NCBI GenBank assembly: GCA_016287075.1
Contig: JAEEVC010000009.1
Coordinates: 1-64,000, forward strand
Origin: Bacteroidales bacterium
GTDB lineage: Bacteria > Bacteroidota > Bacteroidia > Bacteroidales > UBA932
DNA: 64,000 nt
Direction of reading: 5' to 3'
A program made the position numbers and the translations under genes. The notes under the pieces are model-generated. The model was not told where the DNA came from and made no database searches. It saw only the letters and a list, made by a program, of their open reading frames with translations. Numbering within the stretch: position 1 is the stretch's first letter; the number at the start of each line of letters is the position of its first letter. Positions 15,676 through 24,317 of the stretch are shown in pieces.

Positions 15676-16866
15676 TCAGAAAATTTTCTTCTCTTTGTCG
15701 AAAAGGGCCTTGTCGTCCCGCGAGAGGTCGGGGGTGAAGGAGGTGTTGCGCCGGATGCTTTCGAACATTTCCTTCTCGCTGCGGCCGAGCTTGCGGGGAA
15801 TCCAGACGAGGATCTTGACGAAGAGGTCGCCGGTTCCGCTGCCGTAACCCTGGACGGCCGGGAGTCCTTTCCCGCGGAGCTTGACGACCGTCCCGGACTG
15901 GGTGCCGGCATCGACCTTGACCTTGTAGTTCCCGTCGAGGCAGGGGACGGTGATCTCGCAGCCGAGCATGGCGTCCATGACGGAGATGATGGTGCTGTAG
16001 AACAGGTTGTTCCCGTCGCGGAGGAAGTGGGCATGGGGCTCTTCCTGGATGACGATCTGGAGGTCGCCGTTGCCGCCGCCGTTTTGTCCGGCATGGCCCT
16101 GTCCGCGCTCGTTCAGGATCATCCCGTCCTCCACCCCGGCCGGGATGTTGACGGTCACGGTCTCGCGGACCCGTTCGAGCCCGGTCCCGCCGCAGCGCCG
16201 GCAGGGATTCGAGACAATGTGCCCTTCACCGCCGCACTGGGGGCAGACGCTGACCTGCTCCATCCGGCCAAAAAGGCTGTTGACGGTCTGCCGGACCTGG
16301 CCGGAACCATGGCAGGTCGGGCAGGTCTTGATGTCGGAGGCATTCTTGGCCCCCTTGCCGCCGCATTCCGTGCAGGGGCGGTTGCGCTCGATGGTCACTT
16401 GCTTGGTGCAGCCCTTTGCAATCTCCTCCAGGGTCAGGCGGACACGGGTGCGGATATCCCGGCCGCGCGTGGCGCGCGGACCCTGGGAGGCGCTGCCCCC
16501 GCCGCCGAAGCCGCGGAAGAAGTCCCCGAAACCGCCGCCGAAGGAGAACCCTCCCTCGCCGAATACGCTCCGGAGGATGTCGTTGATGTCCATGTTGGTG
16601 AAGCCGCCTCCGCCGCCCATGCCATCCATGCCGGCGAAGCCGAACTGGTCGTAGCGGGCTTTCTTGTCAGGGTCGCTGAGGACGGAATAGGCCTCGGCCG
16701 CCTCCTTGAAGTTCTCTTCGGCGGTCTTCTTTTCGGCGTCGCTGCCGTTCACCCAGCGGTCCGGGTGCCATTTGAGGGCCAGCTTCCGGTAGGCCGACTT
16801 GATCTCGTCGGCCGACGCGGTCTTGGCGACGCCCAGTACCTCGTAGTAATCCCTTTTCTGTGCCAT
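15676..16866 (-). CDS. dnaJ: Chaperone DnaJ
   Basis: Hsp40 co-chaperone that delivers clients to DnaK and stimulates its ATPase. The 396 residues show a J-domain (1-75) with HPD in KWHPDRW, a Gly/Phe-rich linker, and four zinc-binding repeats in order CTECGGKG, CPTCHGSG, CPQCGGEG and CRRCGGTG. A C-terminal peptide-binding region follows. This is full type I architecture. It follows grpE by 3 bp; dnaK is not in the window. Confidence 0.98.
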   Translation of the reverse strand: MAQKRDYYEVLGVAKTASADEIKSAYRKLALKWHPDRWVNGSDAEKKTAEENFKEAAEAYSVLSDPDKKARYDQFGFAGMDGMGGGGGFTNMDINDILRSVFGEGGFSFGGGFGDFFRGFGGGGSASQGPRATRGRDIRTRVRLTLEEIAKGCTKQVTIERNRPCTECGGKGAKNASDIKTCPTCHGSGQVRQTVNSLFGRMEQVSVCPQCGGEGHIVSNPCRRCGGTGLERVRETVTVNIPAGVEDGMILNERGQGHAGQNGGGNGDLQIVIQEEPHAHFLRDGNNLFYSTIISVMDAMLGCEITVPCLDGNYKVKVDAGTQSGTVVKLRGKGLPAVQGYGSGTGDLFVKILVWIPRKLGRSEKEMFESIRRNTSFTPDLSRDDKALFDKEKKIF

Positions 16867-16869
16867 AGA

Positions 16870-17427
16870 CTATGCTCCTACGATCACCTTGGCATAGCGG
16901 ATGACCTTGCCTCCGAGCGTGTAGCCCGTCTGGGCCACGTCGATGACCTTGCCCCGGAGGTCTTCGCTCGGGGCGGGGAACATCGTGACCGCCTCGTGGA
17001 ACTCGGTGTCGAAGGGTTGTCCCTTGGCATCGATCACCGCGAGGCCGCGGGTCTTCAGGTATGCCATCAATTTATTGTATATCAGTTGTGTGCCTTCCTT
17101 GGCCGCTTCGCTGTCCGTCGATTTCTCCAGCTGGGCGAGGGCGATTTCGCAGTCGTCGAGCACGGGCAGCAGGCCCTTGATCGTATCCGTCGAGGCGGAC
17201 TTGACCAGCTCCAGCTTTTCCTCGGCGCTCCGGCGGCGGAAGGTGTCGAACTCCGCCATCAGGCGAAGGTAGTCGTTCTTCCATTTCTCAGCCTCTTCGG
17301 CAGCCTTTCCGGCTTTTTCCTCGGCCGTTTTGAGGGCCTCGTCCCGCTCGGCCGCCTGCTCCGTCTCCTGGTTTTTCATCTCGGTTTTCTCCGCCGCATC
17401 TTCCTGCGCATGCTTTTTCTTTGCCAT
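16870..17427 (-). CDS. grpE: Nucleotide exchange factor GrpE
   Basis: GrpE releases ADP from DnaK. The 185-residue protein has a charged N-terminal coiled coil (to about residue 75), then the family helices EKWKNDYLRLMAEFDTFRRR, LLPVLDDCEIALAQ and a beta-wing ending GYTLGGKVIRYAKVIV. The ATG at 17427 (MAKKKHAQED) is chosen; a TTG eight codons upstream is an alternative with little support. It is first of the grpE-dnaJ operon, with an unusual upstream regulatory region at 17491-17531. Confidence 0.95.
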   Translation of the reverse strand: MAKKKHAQEDAAEKTEMKNQETEQAAERDEALKTAEEKAGKAAEEAEKWKNDYLRLMAEFDTFRRRSAEEKLELVKSASTDTIKGLLPVLDDCEIALAQLEKSTDSEAAKEGTQLIYNKLMAYLKTRGLAVIDAKGQPFDTEFHEAVTMFPAPSEDLRGKVIDVAQTGYTLGGKVIRYAKVIVGA

Positions 17428-17490
17428 TGCTGTCTTGCTTTCAATACACAATCAAACCTGCCGGTCTGTCCGGCCGGCGCCTGTCTTCTT

Positions 17491-17531
17491 TCAAATAACC
17501 TGCCAGTGCGGAAATGCTGACAGAATGTCAG
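17491..17531 (-). promoter_or_regulatory. Candidate heat-shock/sigma-54-like control region of grpE-dnaJ
   Basis: On the minus strand a perfect inverted repeat CTGACA-TTC-TGTCAG (17517-17531) precedes TGGCAGGTTATTTGA (17491-17505). The latter places GG and GA 10 nt apart, close to the sigma-54 -24/-12 pattern GG-N10-GC. No TAnnTTTG consensus lies at a matching place. I recall similar CTGACA/TGTCAG plus GGCA...TTTG arrangements upstream of chaperone genes in Bacteroidota; stress control is inferred. Confidence 0.5.
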
Positions 17532-17558
17532 TCGGCGCGGTAAGATTATAATTTATAG

Positions 17559-17598
17559 AAAAAGATGGTACTCTTTTTAAAAAGATTTGTTATCTTTA
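17559..17598 (+). promoter_or_regulatory. Promoter region of the GlpT-SusC/D operon with possible operator
   Basis: TATCTTTA (17591-17598) is one base from TAnnTTTG and lies 35 bp before the transporter ATG. Just upstream, AAAAAGA-TGGTAC-TCTTTTT (17559-17578) is a perfect 7-bp inverted repeat covering the -33 position, a plausible operator. No TTTG -33 element is present, which fits a regulated promoter. Confidence 0.45.
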
Positions 17599-17633
17599 CC
17601 CGTTAAACCAAAATAAAACTAATAAACGAAAAC

Positions 17634-19028
17634 ATGGCACGCTTCATGGACCCGCCCAAGCCGAAGGCGCAAATCCCGGCTGAAAAAGTAGACAAGGAAT
17701 ATAAAGCAATGAGAATCAAGGTGTTCCTCGGGGCATTCCTGGGCTACGCCGCGTATTATCTGGTGCGGAAAAACCTTTCACTCGCCGCGCCGGACATGAT
17801 TGGCGACGGCATCCTGGACGCCGGCAAGGTCGGCCTTGCGATGTCCGCCGTCTCGATCGCCTATGCTTTCAGCAAATTCGTAATGGGCAGTGTGTCAGAC
17901 CGTTCCGATGCCCGGAAGTTCCTCTGTGTCGGCTTGGTCCTCTCGGCGCTTACGATGATGTCCGTCGGCCTCATCCCGTTTGGCACCAACACGGCGGTCA
18001 ATACGGCCATCATCTTCGTGCTGATGCTCGTCGTCGGCTGGCTCAGCGGCTTCGGCTGGCCTCCCTGTGGACGTATCATGGCACACTGGTTCAGCCAGAA
18101 TGAGCGCAGCTTCAAGATGAGCGTGTGGAATGTCTCCCATACCATCGGCTCCTTCTCCCTCGGCTTCCTCGCCATCGCCGGCGTCTCGCTGGCCGCCGAC
18201 CTCGGCGTCGCCCAGACCTGGCGCGGCAACTTCGTCTTCCCGGCCGTCATCGCGATGGTCATCGCCCTCTTCTGCTGGTGGGCCATCCGGGATACGCCCG
18301 AATCCTGCGGCCTCCCGGCCGTGGGCGACTGGCGCAACGACCACAGCGGCGTCAAGTCCAAGGGCCAGGCGGGGGAGAAGCTTCCCTTCAAGGTCCTGTT
18401 TGTCGACTATGTCCTCAAGAACAAGCTCCTCTGGATCGTCGCCATCTCCAACGTGGCCGTCTATATGGTCCGCTACGGCATCGGCGACTGGGCGCCTACC
18501 TATCTCCAGGCCAAGGGCATCATGACCGCCGCCGAGAGCAAGGTCGCCTTCTCCGTCCATAACATCGTCGGCGCCGTCGGCACCATCGCCTGCGGCTGGG
18601 CGACTTCCAAGATCTTCAAGGGCCGCTGCGCCCCGATGAACGTCATCTGCATGTTCCTCTGCGCCCTCGGCGTCCTCCTTTACTGGATGGTCGGTTCCGG
18701 CATCATCCAGGCTGAGGCCGGCGTGCAGAAGGTGCTCATCTATGTCGCCCTCTGCATGATCGGCTTCTTCATCTACGGCCCCGTCGCCCTCACGGGCGTC
18801 CAGGCGCTGAACCTCGTCCCGAAGAACGCGGCCGGCACCGCAGCCGGTTTCGTCGGCCTTTTCGGCTACCTGGTCGGCGATGCGGTCTGCTCCAAGATCG
18901 TCGTCGGCGGCATCGCCAACGGCGCTTCCTGGGATGCTGCGATGCTCTCCGTTGCCATCGGCTCCCTGATCGGCGTTTTCCTCTGCGCCCTGCTGATCCC
19001 GAGTGAAAAGAAACTTGCACAAGCATAA
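17634..19028 (+). CDS. GlpT-family organophosphate:phosphate antiporter
   Basis: Major facilitator of the OPA family (GlpT, UhpT, UhpC), which exchanges organophosphates for inorganic phosphate across the inner membrane. The 464 residues suggest 12 membrane helices and keep the family landmarks: GYAAYYLVRKNLSLAAPDM, with the substrate-phosphate Arg of helix 1, GWLSGFGWPPCGRIMAHWF, and YMVRYGIGDWAPTYL, matching GlpT's second substrate Arg region. Glycerol-3-phosphate is the best-guess substrate but is not proven by motifs. It is first in an operon with a secreted phosphoesterase 13 bp downstream and a SusC/D pair, which suggests it imports the product. Confidence 0.88.
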   Translation: MARFMDPPKPKAQIPAEKVDKEYKAMRIKVFLGAFLGYAAYYLVRKNLSLAAPDMIGDGILDAGKVGLAMSAVSIAYAFSKFVMGSVSDRSDARKFLCVGLVLSALTMMSVGLIPFGTNTAVNTAIIFVLMLVVGWLSGFGWPPCGRIMAHWFSQNERSFKMSVWNVSHTIGSFSLGFLAIAGVSLAADLGVAQTWRGNFVFPAVIAMVIALFCWWAIRDTPESCGLPAVGDWRNDHSGVKSKGQAGEKLPFKVLFVDYVLKNKLLWIVAISNVAVYMVRYGIGDWAPTYLQAKGIMTAAESKVAFSVHNIVGAVGTIACGWATSKIFKGRCAPMNVICMFLCALGVLLYWMVGSGIIQAEAGVQKVLIYVALCMIGFFIYGPVALTGVQALNLVPKNAAGTAAGFVGLFGYLVGDAVCSKIVVGGIANGASWDAAMLSVAIGSLIGVFLCALLIPSEKKLAQA

Positions 19029-19041
19029 CAACTTACGATCG

Positions 19042-21027
19042 ATGAAAAGATTTTTCCTCTTCCTACTCCCGCTCGGCCTCGTATTCGCCTTCCTCGTCTC
19101 CTGTAATCCGGACGAGAACCAGGAGCAATCCTCCGAGGACAAAGTCGTGGTGACGAACATCGTCGTCCCTTCCTCCGTCGAGACGGAACCGGGCGAAACC
19201 GTTACGATCCGTCTCCGCGGCAAGGCCGGCATCCTGACCTCGGACGCCGTCATCCTGAAGAACACGGCCGGCAAGGAGTTCACGATGCCGGTTGTTTCCG
19301 TCGATGATGGCAAGACCTTCTCCTTCTCCCTGGCGGACGGTGTCGTGAGCGACCGGTATTCCTTCTACATCGTCCACGGCGGAAAGAACTGGTTCTGCGG
19401 CTCTATCGATTTTACGGTCGTCAAGCGGGTCGAGATCGAGCCCAAAGCGGGCATGACGGTATATGGCCTTATCTCGTGCGACGGGATCGGCGTGCCGAAT
19501 GTCGTCGTTTCCGACGGCATCGAGGTGACGACCACGGACGAGAACGGCGTCTATTACCTCAAGTCGAACAAGAAATACAACTATGTATGGTATTCGGTTC
19601 CGGGTGCATATGAACCGGAGACTATGGGATATGACAAGAAGCCCGGCGGCATCCTCCCCGTCATCTACCAGCGTCTCGACGGGATTCCCGGGAATACGCA
19701 GCGGGTGGATTTCAACATGGTCAAGGCGCCCGAGACGGACAGTTACACGCTCTTCATCCTGGGCGACATCCATCTGGCGAACCGTTCGAATACGGGGGAT
19801 ATGGCCCAGTTCCGCACCTTTGCCACCGAGTTCAACCAGACGGTCGCATCCACACCTGGCCGCCGCTATGCCCTGACTCTCGGGGACATGTCCTGGGACA
19901 TCTACTGGTATGAGTTGAAGTTCGGCCTCTCCAACTACGTCAAGGAAATGGATACCGACGTGAAGGATATCGCCATCTATCACACGATGGGCAACCACGA
20001 CAACGACTTCAAGATGTACGGCGACTTCGACAAGGAGGAGGACTATCGCGACGTGCTGGCCCCGACCTTCTATTCGTACAACATCGGCAAGGTCCACTAT
20101 GTGGTTCTGGATGATATCGACTACACGGGTGTCGAGGCCAGCGGATTCGACGCCAGCGGCAAGCTTGTCGCGCCGGACAACCGCGGAAAATACACGGAGA
20201 ACTTTACGACCGAGCAGCTCGACTGGCTCAGGAAGGATCTCTCCTACGTGAGCAAATCGACGCCGATCGTCCTCTCCGCCCATGCACCGGTATACCGTCC
20301 CAACGGCGTGAATGCTTTCAAGGCCGGGCTCGGGACTTCACGGGGCTACGGCAAGACGGCCCAGCTTGAATCTGTCCTCTCCGGCTACAAGGTCCACATT
20401 TTCACCGGCCACACCCACAAGACCTTCAACTATGACCGGTACTCGACGAACGGTATCTTCGAACACAACGCCGGTTCCGTCTGCGGGTCCTGGTGGTGGT
20501 CCGGCCATTATGTCAACGGAATCAACCTGGCCCAGGACGGGGCACCCGGCGGCTATACCATCCTGAAGGTCAACGGGACCGATTTCTCCTGGGTATACAA
20601 ATCCACGGGTTACGACCCTTCCTACCAGTTCCGGGCTTATGACATGAACGAAGTGAAGAAGGTGGTTACCAACGGAAAGTATCCGTCCAGGGAGAATTGG
20701 GAGACCTTCGCCAACGCCGTTCAGGCCTTCCCGGCCAACACGGTCCTTCTCAATATCTGGAACTACGACCCTTCCTGGAAGATTTCCGTCACAGAGAACG
20801 GCAAGGAACTTACCTGTTTCCAGATCGAGACGTATGACCCGCTCCACATCATCAGCGAGAGCGCATTCCGCGACTCTTTCAATACGAGCAAATGGATCCA
20901 CCATTTTCGCGTGTACGCTTCGAGCCCGACGTCGACCTTGGAAATCAAGGTGACCGACCGCTTCGGCAACGTCTATACCGAGACGATGACCCGGCCGAAG
21001 AATTTCAACGCTTCGGTCTATAAATAG
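19042..21027 (+). CDS. Calcineurin-like metallophosphoesterase lipoprotein (MetallophosN-Metallophos-MetallophosC)
   Basis: The 661-residue protein begins with a lipoprotein signal (MKRFFLFLLPLGLVFAFLVSC). Residues about 145-230 form the Ig/carboxypeptidase-like N-domain seen before this phosphoesterase class (MTVYGLISCDGIGVPNVVVSDG). The catalytic domain shows Asp242-x-His244, GDMSWD, GNHDND at 317-322, SAHAPVYR and GHTH at 456-459, so all di-metal ligands are in place. A C-terminal domain from about 520 contains NIWNYDPSWKISVTENGKEL, also found in the protein at 30622. It probably hydrolyses phosphomono- or diesters at the cell surface. It sits between the organophosphate antiporter and SusC. 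Confidence 0.9.
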   Translation: MKRFFLFLLPLGLVFAFLVSCNPDENQEQSSEDKVVVTNIVVPSSVETEPGETVTIRLRGKAGILTSDAVILKNTAGKEFTMPVVSVDDGKTFSFSLADGVVSDRYSFYIVHGGKNWFCGSIDFTVVKRVEIEPKAGMTVYGLISCDGIGVPNVVVSDGIEVTTTDENGVYYLKSNKKYNYVWYSVPGAYEPETMGYDKKPGGILPVIYQRLDGIPGNTQRVDFNMVKAPETDSYTLFILGDIHLANRSNTGDMAQFRTFATEFNQTVASTPGRRYALTLGDMSWDIYWYELKFGLSNYVKEMDTDVKDIAIYHTMGNHDNDFKMYGDFDKEEDYRDVLAPTFYSYNIGKVHYVVLDDIDYTGVEASGFDASGKLVAPDNRGKYTENFTTEQLDWLRKDLSYVSKSTPIVLSAHAPVYRPNGVNAFKAGLGTSRGYGKTAQLESVLSGYKVHIFTGHTHKTFNYDRYSTNGIFEHNAGSVCGSWWWSGHYVNGINLAQDGAPGGYTILKVNGTDFSWVYKSTGYDPSYQFRAYDMNEVKKVVTNGKYPSRENWETFANAVQAFPANTVLLNIWNYDPSWKISVTENGKELTCFQIETYDPLHIISESAFRDSFNTSKWIHHFRVYASSPTSTLEIKVTDRFGNVYTETMTRPKNFNASVYK

Positions 21028-21065
21028 ATTATTCCTTATTAACTAACTACTAATTCTATCCTTTT

Positions 21066-24000
21066 ATGAGAATCATGAAACAGCTCGCCCTTGCGCTGCT
21101 CGCGCTCGGCTTCGCCGTCACGGCCGGAGCCCAGACGCGTATCGTGAAGGGCAAGGTGCTCGACACCGAAGGGACGGCAGTCCCCGGCGTCGCGGTGATC
21201 CAGGCCGGCACGTCGAACGGCACGATGACCGAGGCGGATGGTTCGTTCTCGATCAAGGTGCCGGACAAGGACGTGACGCTCGAGTTCTCGAGCCTCGGCT
21301 ACGTCTCGACGACCGTGACGGTCCCTGCCTCGCAGGACCGTGTCACGGTGACCATCGAGGAGGAAGCGATGACCCTGGACGAGACCGTCGTCGTCGGTTA
21401 CGGCACCCAGAAGAAGGTGAACCTCACCGGTGCGGTGACCGCCGTCGAGGGCAAGGCGCTGGAAAACCGCAGCGCCCACAACCTGACGACGATGCTGCAG
21501 GGTTCCGTTCCCGGCCTGAACATCACGACCTCCAGCGGTAACCCCGGCTCTACCGGCTCGCTCAACGTCCGTGGTTTCACCTCCATCAACGAGGGAGCCC
21601 CGCTCGTCCTGATCGACGGTGTCGACGGTGACATCAACCGCATCAACCCGCAGGATGTGGCCTCGATCTCCATCCTGAAGGATGCCTCCTCCGCCGCCGT
21701 TTACGGCGCCCGTGCCGCCTATGGCGTCATCCTCGTGACGACGAAGGACGGAGCCTCGGAAAACAACAAGGCGACCGTCCGTTACAGCGGCCGTTACGGC
21801 GTCGAGATGCCGACGACCTCCACCGAATGGGAGACGACCGGTTACTGGTCCGTCTATACCATCAACAAGTTCTGGTACGAGTCCAAGGGTTCCAACTACG
21901 TGAACTACACGGCCGAGGACATGCGCGAACTCCTCGCGCGCGTCCATGACAAGACCGAGAACCCCGAGCGCCCCTGGGTGGTCATCAAGGACGGCAAGTA
22001 CAAGTACTATGCAAACACCGACTGGTGGCACGAACTCTACAACGATGTCCACCCCGTCCAGAACCACAGCCTCAGCGTCAGCGGTGGCAACAAGTCTGTA
22101 AGGTATTACCTTTCAGGTGGCTACGAGCGCCAGGAAGGTATGGTCAAGGCGCGTCCCGACGTGTATGAGAAGTACAACCTCCGTGCGAAGATCGACGCCC
22201 GCATCAACAAGTATGCGCGCATCAGCAACAACACCAACTTCTTCGTCGGGACCTATGATTTCCCGGGCCTGCACAACATCCAGGATTCCTTCGCGTACGG
22301 CGACCGCCACGCGCCGGCCTGCTTCCCGCTGAAGAACCCCGACGGCACCTGGCTCTACTTCGTCGATGCGCTCGGCTACCGGGTCTGCAACGGCCGTCAC
22401 TGGGCTTATGCCAGCAAGAACCTCAACATCGAGAAGCGGACGGACCTCGCCAATACGACCGAGTTGACCGTCACTCCGTTCCCGCACCTGACGCTGAAGG
22501 GCAACTTCACCTACCGCACCTACGGCAACCATGACACCAAGCGGCGCAATCTCATCGAGTATTCCCAGGTTCCGGGCGAGGTCGTCGTCTATAACAACGG
22601 CGGCGCCTTCGACAATTACATGACCGAGGATATCCGGGAATATGTCCGCAAGACGACGAACTTCTACGGTACCTACGAGAACACCTTCGCCGACAGGCAT
22701 CATCTGACGGTGATGGCCGGTTACAACTATGATTCCTATGTGTACAAACGCGTGTGGGCCAAGGCATACGACCTGATCACGACCGAGTTGAGTGACCTGA
22801 GCCTCGCAGCCACGGACACGCGTGTCCCCGAGGTGACCGACAGCGGCCAGTCCGCCTGGCGCCGCGCCGGTTTCTTCGGCCGTATCAACTACGACTTCGC
22901 GGGCCGCTACCTCTTCGAGGTTTCCGCCCGCTATGACGGTTCTTCCCGTTTCGCCACGGGACACAAGTGGGGCTTCTTCCCCTCCGGCTCCATCGGCTGG
23001 CGCATCAGCGAAGAGCCTTTCTTCGCCTCGCTCAAGCCGACCGTCAACAACCTGAAGCTCCGTGCCTCCTACGGTACGCTGGGCAACCAGGAAATCGGCA
23101 ACTTCACCTTCATCCGCAAGGTGAACTTCAACGATTTCGCCGCTTTCAACTTTGGTGACAACGTGATGGCGCGTTATACGAACCTGGATGCGCCGGTCGC
23201 CTCCGACAAGACCTGGGAGACCTCCAAGCAGACCAACATCGGCCTCGACCTGGCGATGTTCGGGAACAAGTTCGAACTGACGGCCGAAGCCTACATCCGC
23301 GATACGGACAACATGCTGACCGACGGCATGGACCTCCCGTCCGTCTACGGCGCCGGCGTTCCCCAGATGAACGCGGCCGACCTGCGGACCAAGGGTTTTG
23401 AGGTGTCCCTCGGCTGGCGCGATTCCTTCCGTGTTTTCGGCCAGCCCTTCGAGTACTTCTTCAAGCCGACGGTGAGCTATTTCACCACCCACATCACCAA
23501 GTTCGCAAACGAGACCAAACTCCTCTCCAACTGGTATGAGGGCCAGGAGGTCGGCGAGATCTGGGGCTTCCATATCGACCGTCTCTTCACCTCCGACGCG
23601 GATGCGCAGGCGTATACCTCCAAGGTGGACCAGTCCTACTGCAACGCCAACCTGAACGGCGGCTGGAAGGCCGGCGACCTCTGCTATGCCGACCTGGACG
23701 GTGACAATGTCATCGGTGTCGCCAAGAACACGCTCGCCGAACCCGGCGACCGGAAGTATCTGGGCAACTCCCTGCCGCGTCTCCACTACGGCATGACGGC
23801 CGGATTCTCCTTCGTCGGCTTCGACTTCAGCGTCTTCTTCGAGGGAACGGGCAACCACTACTGGTATCCCGCCCGTTACAACTTCGATTTCTGGGGCCCG
23901 TTCAGCCTCGGTTATCCGACCTTCCTCGCGAAGAACTTCCTGGACATGTGCTGGTCCGAGGACAATCCGGACGCCTACTTCCCGCGTCCGCGCTCGAACG

Positions 24001-24314
24001 TCGCCTCCAACGGCGGCGGCGAACTCGGCCGTGTCAACGACCGCTACATCCAGAACATCCGCTACCTCCGCTTCAAGAACCTGACGGTCGGTTACACGCT
24101 TCCCGCGAAGCTGATCTCCCACATCGGGCTTGAAAAGGCGCGTATCTACTTCTCGGGCGAGAACCTGGCGTATTGGTCTCCGATTACCAAGTACACCACC
24201 CACCTGGATCCGGAAAGCTGCTTCAACCGGGGAGGCGACCCTGTTGACGACCTCAACAACACGTCCTATCCCTGGCCGAAGACCCTCATGTTCGGCATCG
24301 ACATCACTTTCTAA
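21066..24314 (+). CDS. SusC/RagA-family TonB-dependent outer-membrane receptor
   Basis: Imports a ligand captured with its SusD partner, driven by TonB. The 1082 residues have a signal peptide (to about residue 24), an N-terminal carboxypeptidase-regulatory-like domain (GKVLDTEGTAVPGVAVIQAG), and a plug domain with LDETVVVGYGTQKKVNLTGAV and LIDGVDGDINRINPQDV. The SusC signature SISILKDASSAAVYGARAAY and a long barrel ending TLMFGIDITF follow. The start could be either Met1 or Met4. It is 38 bp after the phosphoesterase and 3 bp before SusD. Confidence 0.97.
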   Translation: MRIMKQLALALLALGFAVTAGAQTRIVKGKVLDTEGTAVPGVAVIQAGTSNGTMTEADGSFSIKVPDKDVTLEFSSLGYVSTTVTVPASQDRVTVTIEEEAMTLDETVVVGYGTQKKVNLTGAVTAVEGKALENRSAHNLTTMLQGSVPGLNITTSSGNPGSTGSLNVRGFTSINEGAPLVLIDGVDGDINRINPQDVASISILKDASSAAVYGARAAYGVILVTTKDGASENNKATVRYSGRYGVEMPTTSTEWETTGYWSVYTINKFWYESKGSNYVNYTAEDMRELLARVHDKTENPERPWVVIKDGKYKYYANTDWWHELYNDVHPVQNHSLSVSGGNKSVRYYLSGGYERQEGMVKARPDVYEKYNLRAKIDARINKYARISNNTNFFVGTYDFPGLHNIQDSFAYGDRHAPACFPLKNPDGTWLYFVDALGYRVCNGRHWAYASKNLNIEKRTDLANTTELTVTPFPHLTLKGNFTYRTYGNHDTKRRNLIEYSQVPGEVVVYNNGGAFDNYMTEDIREYVRKTTNFYGTYENTFADRHHLTVMAGYNYDSYVYKRVWAKAYDLITTELSDLSLAATDTRVPEVTDSGQSAWRRAGFFGRINYDFAGRYLFEVSARYDGSSRFATGHKWGFFPSGSIGWRISEEPFFASLKPTVNNLKLRASYGTLGNQEIGNFTFIRKVNFNDFAAFNFGDNVMARYTNLDAPVASDKTWETSKQTNIGLDLAMFGNKFELTAEAYIRDTDNMLTDGMDLPSVYGAGVPQMNAADLRTKGFEVSLGWRDSFRVFGQPFEYFFKPTVSYFTTHITKFANETKLLSNWYEGQEVGEIWGFHIDRLFTSDADAQAYTSKVDQSYCNANLNGGWKAGDLCYADLDGDNVIGVAKNTLAEPGDRKYLGNSLPRLHYGMTAGFSFVGFDFSVFFEGTGNHYWYPARYNFDFWGPFSLGYPTFLAKNFLDMCWSEDNPDAYFPRPRSNVASNGGGELGRVNDRYIQNIRYLRFKNLTVGYTLPAKLISHIGLEKARIYFSGENLAYWSPITKYTTHLDPESCFNRGGDPVDDLNNTSYPWPKTLMFGIDITF

Positions 24315-24317
24315 CGG

